Shown here piece after piece: positions 1-7,842 of a stretch of 15,997 bases of DNA. A program made the position numbers and the translations under genes. The notes beneath the pieces were generated by a model. The model had not been told where the DNA came from and did not search any database. It saw nothing but the letters and a program-made list of their open reading frames with translations. Positions within the stretch are counted from its first letter, which is position 1. Every line of letters begins with the position of its first letter. This DNA comes from Micromonosporaceae bacterium (lineage in GTDB: Bacteria > Actinomycetota > Actinomycetes > Mycobacteriales > Micromonosporaceae). The DNA lies in contig JADGGF010000042.1 in the NCBI GenBank assembly GCA_019690055.1, forward strand, positions 1 to 15,997. Reading direction: 5' to 3'.

Positions 1-517
1 CGGCGGCGCTGCGCGCGGCGGCCGACGGCGGGGGCGTACGGACGGTCGCCTCCGGGGCGGGCATGCGCGTGGTCGGCGACGACTCCGACACCGAACCCGA
101 CGGTGGCTTCGACGCCGTCCCCGCACCGGACATCGCCGCACCGGACGTGGACGAGGCCGACATACCGGAAGCGGGCGACGAACCGGATGCTGACGACCCG
201 GGCGATGACGTCCCCAGGCCCGGCTTCGGGGCCGGCGGGAAGGACAACGGCGCGCGGCCCCCCGACCCCGAGCTGGTCGACTCCGGCCGGGAGCGTTCGT
301 CGGACGACGCGGTCGGCCCCGTGGTGGTCGACCCGGACGAGGTCGAGGCGCCGCCCGGTGTCCGGCGGACAACGGTGCTGGAAGAGTCTGTCGTCTTTTC
401 GTCCCGCGCGGCAGTGGGCGTGCCGAGTGGGCCAGGCTTGTCGGTCACCGGGGCGGAGGCGTGGGTGGGCTCAGTGGCTGCCCCCGCGGCGCCCGACTTC
501 GCTTGCGTCTCCGTCAT
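1..517 (-). CDS. Partial low-complexity protein after gyrA, probable DUF3566 membrane protein (N-terminal part)
   Basis: An ATG at 517 opens a frame that runs without a stop for 172 codons to the window edge. It starts MTETQAKSGAAG and is then almost entirely Ser, Thr, Pro, Ala and Gly, so it is probably a disordered cytoplasmic tail. An AGGA ribosome site lies 7 nt before the ATG, and the gene begins 86 bp after the gyrA stop on the same strand. In many actinobacteria the gene right after gyrA encodes a DUF3566 protein with a long disordered N-terminus followed by two membrane segments. The conserved membrane part would lie outside this window, so the family name rests on position and composition. 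A long plus-strand frame over the same bases (63-692) is acidic, overlaps the gyrA 3' end and is best read as its shadow. Confidence 0.7.
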   Translation of the reverse strand, partial: MTETQAKSGAAGAATEPTHASAPVTDKPGPLGTPTAARDEKTTDSSSTVVRRTPGGASTSSGSTTTGPTASSDERSRPESTSSGSGGRAPLSFPPAPKPGLGTSSPGSSASGSSPASGMSASSTSGAAMSGAGTASKPPSGSVSESSPTTRMPAPEATVRTPPPSAAARSAA

Positions 518-524
518 CGACCAA

Positions 525-528
525 TCCT
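525..528 (-). promoter_or_regulatory. Ribosome binding site of the gene after gyrA
   Basis: AGGA on the minus strand, 7 nt upstream of the ATG at 517. It supports that ATG and the minus-strand reading of this stretch. Confidence 0.55.
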
Positions 529-603
529 GTTCACTGGGGTCCGGTGGGTGGGCTGACGTATCAGCGGTGCGGCTAGGTTCACGCGAGGGCGTGGGCCCGG
601 CTG

Positions 604-3144
604 TCATTCTTGCGACGCAGCTTCGTTCTCGTCCCGTTCGTCAGCATTTCTGGCGATCGCCACGACAGTCGCGCCCTCCGGCAGATCCATGAGCTTGACC
701 CCCATTGTGTTCCGGTCGCGGGTCCGTCGTACGGGCTTCACCGGAGTGCGGATGACGTCGCCACTCGAGGTGATGGCGAACAGCTCGTCGTCAGGACTTA
801 CTACCACAGCGCCGACGAGTCCGCCGCGCCGCTGGGTGATCTTAGCGGTAAGCACGCCTTTTCCGCCGCGCCCCTGCACCGGGTACTCCTCGATGGGAGT
901 GCGCTTGGCGTATCCGCCGTCGGTGGCGACGAGGACGTCCATACCCTCATGCACCACCTCCATCGCGAGCAACTCGTCATCGTCGGAGAACCGCATGCCG
1001 ATCACGCCGCTGGTCGCGCGCCCCATCGGCCGCAGGGTCTCGTCGTCGCCGTGGAACCGGATCGCCTGGGCGTTCTTGCTGACCAGCAGCAGGTCATCGG
1101 TGGGCTTGAGCAGCGCAGCGCCGACCAGCTCGTCGTCCTCGCGCAGGTTGATCGCCACGATGCCGCCGCTGCGGTTGGAGTCGAACTCCTCCAGCGCCGT
1201 CTTCTTGACCAGGCCCTTGCGGGTGGCGAGCACCAGGTACGGAGCGATCTCGTAATTGGGGATCTGAATGACCTGCGCGATGCGCTCGTCGGGCTGGAAC
1301 GCCAGCAGGTTGGCCACGTGCTGGCCGCGCGCGACCCGGTTCGCCTCCGGCAGCTCGTACGCCTTCGCCCGGTAGACCCGACCCTTGTTCGTGAAGAACA
1401 GGATCCAGTCGTGGGTCGAGCAGACGAAGAAGTGGCTCACGATGTCGTCCTGGCGCAGTGAGGCTCCGGAGACGCCCTTGCCACCCCGCCGCTGGGACCG
1501 GTAGAGGTCCGTCTTGGTGCGCTTGGCGTAGCCGGTCCGGGTAATCGTGACGACCACGCTCTCCCGGGCGATGAGGTCCTCGACCGACACCTCGCCGTCG
1601 AACGGGATGATCCGCGTGCGGCGGTCGTCGCCGAAGCGGGCCACCACCTCGGCCAGCTCCTCGCCGATGATCGCGCGCTGCCGCTCGGGCTTGGCCAGGA
1701 TGTCCCGGTAGTCGGCGATCTCCAGCTCGATCTTGGCCAACTCGTCGATGATCTTCTGCCGCTCCAGGGCAGCCAGGCGACGCAGCTGCATGTCGAGGAT
1801 CGCGGTCGCCTGGATCTCGTCGATGTCGAGCAGGCTCATCAAGCCCGTGCGCGCCTCCTCGACCGTGGCCGACCGCCGGATCAGGGCGATGACCTCGTCG
1901 AGCATGTCCAGCGCCTTGACCAGACCGCGCAGGATGTGCGCCCGCTCCTCGGCCTTGCGCAGCCGGTACTCCGTACGCCGTCGGATGACCTCGATCTGGT
2001 GGTCGACGTAGTACCGGATGAACTGGGCGAGGTTCAGCGTCCGCGGCACCCCGTCGACCAGGGCCAGCATGTTGGCGCCGAAGGTCTCCTGCAGCTGGGT
2101 GTGCTTGTAGAGGTTGTTGAGCACGACCTTCGGGACCGCGTCGCGGCGCAGCACCAGCACCAGCCGCATCCCGGTGCGGGCCGAGGACTCGTCGCGGATG
2201 TCGGTGATGCCGGCGAGCTTGCCCTCCCGGATGAGCTCGGCGCAGCGCTCGGCCAGGTTGTCCGGGTTGACCTGGTAGGGCAGCTCGGTCACGACCAGGC
2301 AGGTCCGCCCGCGACGGTCCTCCTCGACGTCGACCACGGCCCGCATGCGGATCGCGCCCCGACCCGTGCGGTACGCCTCCTCGATCGCGGCCGTACCGGC
2401 GATCAAGGCTCCCGTGGGGAAGTCCGGCCCCTTGACGATCTTGATCAGCGCGTCCAGGGTGGCCGCCTCGTCCGCGTCCGGGTTGTCGAGCGCCCACTGC
2501 ACGGCCGCCGCGATCTCCCGCAGGTTGTGCGGGGGGATCTTGGTGGCGAAACCGACCGCGATGCCGTCACTGCCGTTGACCAGCAGGTTGGGGAACCGGG
2601 CCGGCAGGACGTGCGGCTCCTGCGTACGACCGTCGTAGTTCGGCCCGAAGTCGACCGTCTCCTCGTCGATGTCGCGCAGCATCTCCATCGCGATGGGCGA
2701 CAGCCGCGCCTCGGTGTAGCGCATAGCGGCGGCCGGGTCGTTACCGGGCGAGCCGAAGTTTCCGTTGCCGTCGACGAGCGGGTAGCGCAGCGACCACGGC
2801 TGCCCCATCCGCACGAGGGTGTCGTAGATCGCCGAGTCACCGTGCGGGTGGTAGTTACCCATGACGTCACCGACGATGCGGGCGCACTTGACATACCCAC
2901 GGTCGGGCCGGAAACCCGCGTCGTACATGGCGTACAGGATCTTGCGGTGGACCGGCTTGAGGCCGTCGCGCACGTCCGGCAGCGCCCGGCCCACGATCAC
3001 GCTCATCGCGTAGTCGAGGTAGGAGCGCTGCATCTCCGTATCGAGGCCAACGGGCTCGACCCGACCACCACCCAGCGTCAGCGGGGAGTCCTCGGGCGCC
3101 TCATCCTCCGGCGTCTCGTCGATCGGCTCATCCGGCTCGGTCAC
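604..3144 (-). CDS. gyrA: DNA gyrase subunit A
   Basis: GyrA is the breakage-reunion subunit of the A2B2 gyrase that introduces negative supercoils ahead of forks. The protein is 846 aa, normal for the family. An acidic tail (about residues 1-25) precedes the winged-helix domain. The catalytic tyrosine is Tyr143 in AAMRYTEARL. The quinolone region reads HPHGDSAIYDT, with Ser104 and Asp108 aligning with E. coli Ser83 and Asp87. The GyrA box QRRGGKG is at 551-557, at the start of the six-bladed DNA-wrapping domain, which retains blade-like repeats to about 830 (for example RGGKGVLTAK near 759). The start is GTG at 3144, supported by GAGGG 5 nt upstream. It lies 193 bp after gyrB, a long gap for this pair, and that gap carries DnaA boxes. 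A linked transcript with gyrB or a separate promoter are both possible. Confidence 0.98.
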   Translation of the reverse strand: MTEPDEPIDETPEDEAPEDSPLTLGGGRVEPVGLDTEMQRSYLDYAMSVIVGRALPDVRDGLKPVHRKILYAMYDAGFRPDRGYVKCARIVGDVMGNYHPHGDSAIYDTLVRMGQPWSLRYPLVDGNGNFGSPGNDPAAAMRYTEARLSPIAMEMLRDIDEETVDFGPNYDGRTQEPHVLPARFPNLLVNGSDGIAVGFATKIPPHNLREIAAAVQWALDNPDADEAATLDALIKIVKGPDFPTGALIAGTAAIEEAYRTGRGAIRMRAVVDVEEDRRGRTCLVVTELPYQVNPDNLAERCAELIREGKLAGITDIRDESSARTGMRLVLVLRRDAVPKVVLNNLYKHTQLQETFGANMLALVDGVPRTLNLAQFIRYYVDHQIEVIRRRTEYRLRKAEERAHILRGLVKALDMLDEVIALIRRSATVEEARTGLMSLLDIDEIQATAILDMQLRRLAALERQKIIDELAKIELEIADYRDILAKPERQRAIIGEELAEVVARFGDDRRTRIIPFDGEVSVEDLIARESVVVTITRTGYAKRTKTDLYRSQRRGGKGVSGASLRQDDIVSHFFVCSTHDWILFFTNKGRVYRAKAYELPEANRVARGQHVANLLAFQPDERIAQVIQIPNYEIAPYLVLATRKGLVKKTALEEFDSNRSGGIVAINLREDDELVGAALLKPTDDLLLVSKNAQAIRFHGDDETLRPMGRATSGVIGMRFSDDDELLAMEVVHEGMDVLVATDGGYAKRTPIEEYPVQGRGGKGVLTAKITQRRGGLVGAVVVSPDDELFAITSSGDVIRTPVKPVRRTRDRNTMGVKLMDLPEGATVVAIARNADERDENEAASQE

Positions 3145-3149
3145 GATAA

Positions 3150-3154
3150 CCCTC
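3150..3154 (-). promoter_or_regulatory. gyrA ribosome binding site
   Basis: GAGGG on the minus strand, 5 nt upstream of the GTG at 3144. It selects this GTG as the gyrA start. Confidence 0.65.
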
Positions 3155-3249
3155 TATCTCGTGTCACCACTCAAGCTGGCAGGGGCGCTGGGCGCGGCGC
3201 CGCCGCGCCCGGTTCTGGTCGGCCGTACGGCTCCATCCACCGTGCGACC

Positions 3250-3292
3250 TGTGGATAACTCTCTGTGGATAACTCTGTGGACATGTGGACAA
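3250..3292. promoter_or_regulatory. Cluster of four DnaA boxes between gyrB and gyrA
   Basis: Four boxes in the same orientation lie within 43 bp: TGTGGATAA at 3250-3258, TGTGGATAA at 3264-3272, TGTGGACAT at 3276-3284 and TGTGGACAA at 3284-3292. The first two are exact complements of TTATCCACA, the fourth is the exact complement of TTGTCCACA, and the third matches 8 of 9. Box starts are 14, 12 and 8 bp apart, so neighbouring DnaA molecules could touch. The cluster sits upstream of gyrA and about 8 kb from oriC. Binding by DnaA is well supported by sequence. Whether it controls gyrA, titrates DnaA or helps initiation cannot be told from sequence. Confidence 0.8.
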
Positions 3293-3337
3293 GGGCACAT
3301 GAGTAGTCGCGTGGACGACACTCACGTGCCCGCGGCC

Positions 3338-5314
<1,977 letters not shown>

Positions 5315-5428
5315 GCTTCGTCGCTTTCTCCGCCGGCGTCGGCCAGGCGGGTTTCGGGCACGCCGACAGCAGTCGGCGACCACGGTCACCAGGTCGTGGG
5401 ATCTGGGAAGCTCGGGCTCCCCGGGATC

Positions 5429-5445
5429 ATTCAGTCACCCTGAAT
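5429..5445. promoter_or_regulatory. Dyad at the predicted gyrB transcription start
   Basis: ATTCAG at 5429-5434 and CTGAAT at 5440-5445 form a perfect 6-bp inverted repeat with 5 bp between. It touches the predicted -10 element and covers the predicted start site of gyrB, a position typical of a repressor operator. The binding protein is unknown. A hairpin at the 5' end of the mRNA is the alternative reading. Confidence 0.45.
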
Positions 5446-5472
5446 CCTACCTGTCCGAGACCTCTCCGGCAC
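5444..5472 (-). promoter_or_regulatory. Likely gyrB promoter
   Basis: Minus-strand -10 element TAGGAT (5444-5449) is a very good actinobacterial -10. A weak -35, GTGCCG (5467-5472), lies 17 bp upstream, the usual spacing. Transcription would start near 5437. A strong -10 with a weak -35 is common in actinobacterial promoters. Confidence 0.5.
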
Positions 5473-5679
5473 GCCACGGCACCCCGACAGGCCGTCTCAA
5501 ATCGCCGGAGCCCGCCGAACTATGCCGGAGATGACCCCCACCACGCGCACCGGACCCTCGACGCGCCGTGACGCGATCCAGACGTTCCGGCCCGACCTTC
5601 GCACCGACACCCGGCCAGGGGGGTCGCGGTCCGGCGAGGCCGTGTCCTAGGGTTGTCCGTTGCTGCGGCTGCGGGGACC

Positions 5680-5712
5680 GCGAAAACAGGCGTCAGAATT
5701 GGCGAAACAGGC
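5680..5712. repeat. Paired direct repeat before the 185-aa gene
   Basis: GCGAAAACAGGC (5680-5691) recurs as GCGAAACAGGC (5702-5712), one A shorter. The starts are 22 bp apart, about two helix turns, so a regulator could bind both on one DNA face. The pair ends 23 bp before the ATG at 5736, close to the ribosome site. Confidence 0.4.
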
Positions 5713-5722
5713 CTTGGGTCGA

Positions 5723-5728
5723 AGGAGA
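5723..5728 (+). promoter_or_regulatory. Ribosome binding site of the 185-aa gene
   Basis: AGGAGA, 7 nt before the ATG at 5736. It is strong and well placed, so it fixes the start and argues against the longer frame that opens at 5568. Confidence 0.75.
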
Positions 5729-5735
5729 GCGGGCG

Positions 5736-6293
5736 ATGGGACTGGACAATGTCGCGGTCCAGTGGCCACGCACGGGCCGGTTCTATGAGCCGGTCGACCC
5801 GAAGGAGTTTGCCGATTTTCTGACAATCGCCGAGACCGCTCCACCGCACGCCGCGCCCGCGGCGGCGCTCGCCAAGAGCATCGCGCAGTCGGGCACCGTG
5901 CACGCCACCGCCTACACCGAGGTGGTCGACCTGCTCTTCGGTCTGGAGGGAGTGCTCTACGCGACCGAGCACGCCGTCGAGGACGAGGACCCGGTCATCG
6001 ACCCGGACGGCTGCGCCTGGCTCGCGGGCGGACTGGAGAAGTTCGTGGCCGGGCACGCCCCGCTCGGCGATGTGGTGACCTTCGATACGATCGCGCAGGT
6101 CATGCGGAAAGCGCTGAGTGAGTCGCGCCACGCGGACAAGGAGCTGCGCTGGCTCCAGACCCGCCTCGACGCCCTGCGGGACGAGCACGGCAACCCGCCT
6201 CAGTGGCACTTCTCCCTGCTGGAGATCGAGGTGCTCGCGCGCTTCTACCGCCGCTGCACCGAACGCGGCTTCGCCGTCTACGCCGACTACTAA
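5736..6293 (+). CDS. Conserved-looking hypothetical protein, 185 aa
   Basis: I do not recognise this protein. The ATG at 5736 has a strong AGGAGA ribosome site 7 nt upstream, and codon use has the high GC third positions of a real gene. It begins MGLDNVAVQWP, is acidic (for example VEDEDPVIDPD at 81-91), mostly helical in appearance, and has no signal peptide or membrane segment, so it should be cytosolic. The C-terminal half holds an amphipathic stretch (about 113-150) and a tail rich in aromatic and Arg residues (FYRRCTERGFAVYADY). There are two Cys (93, 174) and several His, but no metal motif I can name. It is the only plus-strand gene within the replication block, divergent from gyrB and convergent with the next gene, so it is an independent unit. 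Confidence 0.8.
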   Translation: MGLDNVAVQWPRTGRFYEPVDPKEFADFLTIAETAPPHAAPAAALAKSIAQSGTVHATAYTEVVDLLFGLEGVLYATEHAVEDEDPVIDPDGCAWLAGGLEKFVAGHAPLGDVVTFDTIAQVMRKALSESRHADKELRWLQTRLDALRDEHGNPPQWHFSLLEIEVLARFYRRCTERGFAVYADY

Positions 6294-6440
6294 TTGCCCT
6301 CGCTGTAGTTCTGGCCCCTCGCTCCGCTCGGGCGGGCCCGGCTCGTCTTGAGGCTCGCGCTTCCCTCGTCGCCTCGGTCGTTGGCCGACCTCGGCTCCTC
6401 ACTCCAGCGCGAGCCCTCGCCGGGCCGATCACTGATTGGC
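6294..6440. terminator. Convergent intergenic inverted repeats, possible two-way terminator
   Basis: Two genes converge on this 147-bp gap. GGCTCGCGCT (6352-6361) and AGCGCGAGCC (6406-6415) are perfect 10-bp complements, and between them GGTCG (6376-6380) pairs with CGACC (6386-6390). A branched hairpin is therefore possible on both strands. There is no T-run, as is usual in high-GC actinobacteria. The phrase-like sequence looks like a dispersed intergenic repeat. Confidence 0.5.
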
Positions 6441-7244
6441 CTAAGCGACGAGGCGGACGAGGGTGCGTTTGAGCGTTCCGTCGTCGCGTTCGTCCTGCCA
6501 CGCGACGACCTCCACCACGTACCCCCGGTAACGCGCCTCGCGCACCGCGGCTGGGAGCGCCACATCCAGCACCGCATTGGTCAGAACAACGACACCGACC
6601 ACCCGCCGCCAGTCGGTCGCCCCGATGACGGCCACCAGATCCTCCGCGCCGAACGTCGCCCCGGGCCGGTCGCGGATGACGACCTGGATCGGCCGGCCGA
6701 ACACCTCGGTCACCACGACCCCGCCCCGCGGATCGGTCGACGTCACGCGCCCGGTCGCCCGGCGCACGGCCTGCTCCACTCGCTGCTGATAGTCACTCGG
6801 GGTCGGTGGCGGCAGCCGATCCCGGAGTACCTGCCGGTACTGGGTGGGCAGCTCCAGCAGCAGCGCCGCGGCCGTCTCCGGGGCCAGGTGCGCTACCAGG
6901 CGGACGGCGGACTCGACCGTCACCAGCGGCACCAACTCGGCGAGCTGCGGCACCGACAGCAGGGCCAGCGCGGCCGGCAGGAGGGGCGCGGGAATGTACC
7001 CGAACAACTCGTCGACGCGGTCCGCCCGGACGCCGAGCAGCATCCGGGCCACCTCGCGCGGACCCAGTGCGTCCAGCGCGGTCGGGATGATCGGCGGCGG
7101 CAGCTCCAGCACCATCGCGGCCGCGTCGTCGGCCGGCGCCCGCACGATCCGATCGAGCAGGTCGTGGCCCGCGACCGGGCTCGGCGCCTGCTCCGCACGC
7201 TCGCGGCCGTCCGGCGGCATCACTCCCGGGAAGGTATCAGCCAC
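6441..7244 (-). CDS. Two-domain protein: MgtE_N/FliG-like helical repeats plus C-terminal alpha/beta domain
   Basis: The product is 267 aa from the GTG at 7244, without signal peptide or clear membrane segments. Residues about 38-145 are successive short helices with recurring patterns (AAAMVLELPPPIIPTALDAL, DELFGYIPAPLLPAALALL, AAALLLELPTQYRQVLRDRL). This is the style of the intracellular MgtE_N domain and related FliG-type superhelices, but no magnesium channel follows. Residues about 172-267 look alpha/beta, with GGVVVTEV, IQVVIRDR, a helix EDLVAVIGA, strand VVGVVVLTN and strand YVVEVVAW. This order recalls Mrr-type nuclease folds, yet the acidic and lysine catalytic residues are not seen. 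That comparison is my inference. The gene follows dciA by 34 nt, so it probably ends the recF-dciA operon. The start is uncertain: AGAGG abuts the GTG, and an ATG at 7220 is an alternative. Confidence 0.8.
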   Translation of the reverse strand: MADTFPGVMPPDGRERAEQAPSPVAGHDLLDRIVRAPADDAAAMVLELPPPIIPTALDALGPREVARMLLGVRADRVDELFGYIPAPLLPAALALLSVPQLAELVPLVTVESAVRLVAHLAPETAAALLLELPTQYRQVLRDRLPPPTPSDYQQRVEQAVRRATGRVTSTDPRGGVVVTEVFGRPIQVVIRDRPGATFGAEDLVAVIGATDWRRVVGVVVLTNAVLDVALPAAVREARYRGYVVEVVAWQDERDDGTLKRTLVRLVA

Positions 7245-7293
7245 CCTCTGGAAGCAACAGCCGTATCAGCCGAAGGTATCAGCCGTAGGTATC
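7230..7293. repeat. 13-bp repeats spanning the dciA stop and the next start
   Basis: GTATCAGCCGAAG (7263-7275) is followed directly by GTATCAGCCGTAG (7276-7288), 12 of 13 identical, and by a partial GTATC (7289-7293). The 13-mer GAAGGTATCAGCC occurs exactly at 7230-7242 and at 7272-7284. The dciA stop (7279-7281) lies in one unit, and the copy at 7230-7242 covers the first codons of the next gene. Duplication of the dciA tail (codons for DTYG-stop) would explain the pattern. A binding site is possible but less supported. Confidence 0.7.
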
Positions 7294-7842
7294 GCGCGGC
7301 CCTCGTCCGCGTACGCGCTTGGGTCCCCGCCCCCACGAGGGGGCCACCGGGCCGTGCACGTGGATGCGTCGGACGACGTCCCGACCCACTTCGGCCTGGA
7401 TCCGGGACAACAGCGGCCGCGACAACAGGCGGATCTGCGTGGCCCAGGCCGTCGACTCCGCCTCGATGGTCAGTTCCCCGTCGGTGAGCTTCACCGGCCG
7501 GCAGTGGGCGGCCAGGTCGGCCCCGACGATCTGGTCCCAGGTGCCGAAGATCCGCGCCTCGGCCGCGGGCCGCTGCCAGCCCCGCAGCTTGACCAGCCGC
7601 GCGATGAGCTCGCCCAGGGGCGCGGGGTCGCGCGGGTCGGGACCCGGCCCGGAGTAGCCCCGCAGTCGCCGCTGTTCACCGGTGGTCCGGCGCTGGGTCG
7701 CGGGCCGTGGCTCCCGCCGCACGCGGGCGGCCTCCAGCACGGCCTGGGCCAGCTCATCCGACGAGCGTGGGCTCGGCGGCACAGGCTGGTCGCCGTCGTC
7801 CCGGGCGGGGCCGCGGTCGACGGGCGAGGGGTCAGGCGACAC
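7279..7842 (-). CDS. dciA: DciA (DUF721), replicative helicase loader/operator
   Basis: DciA proteins interact with the DnaB helicase and act in its loading in bacteria without DnaC; Rv0004 of M. tuberculosis is the known relative. From the GTG at 7842 the protein is 187 aa. A variable Pro/Arg-rich N-terminal region (about 1-75) precedes the DUF721 domain: WDQIVGADLAAHCRPVKL, LTIEAESTAWATQI, and the actinobacterial ending HGPVAPSW then GRGPRDTYG at the very C-terminus. The start overlaps the end of recF by 11 bp in another frame, indicating coupled translation; the frame itself stays open further upstream inside recF, but that part is a shadow. The stop lies inside the 13-bp repeats. Confidence 0.93.
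   Translation of the reverse strand: MSPDPSPVDRGPARDDGDQPVPPSPRSSDELAQAVLEAARVRREPRPATQRRTTGEQRRLRGYSGPGPDPRDPAPLGELIARLVKLRGWQRPAAEARIFGTWDQIVGADLAAHCRPVKLTDGELTIEAESTAWATQIRLLSRPLLSRIQAEVGRDVVRRIHVHGPVAPSWGRGPKRVRGRGPRDTYG

Larger units (their letters stand above)
5315..5735. other. Divergent intergenic region, gyrB leader and promoter
   Basis: This 421-bp stretch separates gyrB (minus) from the 185-aa gene (plus). It holds a likely gyrB promoter near 5444-5472, a dyad at 5429-5445, and a pair of near-identical direct repeats at 5680-5712 just before the plus-strand gene. The gyrB transcript would carry a leader of roughly 120 nt. Open frames here are low-complexity Arg/Pro/Ser translations and I do not regard them as genes. 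Confidence 0.6.

Noticed and set aside
518..603. tRNA gene after gyrA
   Set aside because: Actinobacteria often have tRNA-Ile or tRNA-Ala near here, but no cloverleaf or CCA-type end is seen in 1-603. It could lie beyond the left edge.
63..692. Plus-strand open frame of 209 codons at the left edge
   Set aside because: It overlaps the end of gyrA, has a low-complexity acidic start and a changing composition. The minus strand offers a better-started frame (ATG at 517) in the place expected for the gene after gyrA.
5315..5389. 25-residue N-terminal extension of GyrB
   Set aside because: Its Arg/Pro-rich sequence is unlike GyrB, it lies in the predicted mRNA leader, and the GTG at 5389 has no ribosome site.
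5568..5735. 56-residue extension of the 185-aa protein
   Set aside because: The ATG at 5736 has an excellent ribosome site, and the extension is Arg/Gly/Cys-rich non-coding-like sequence.
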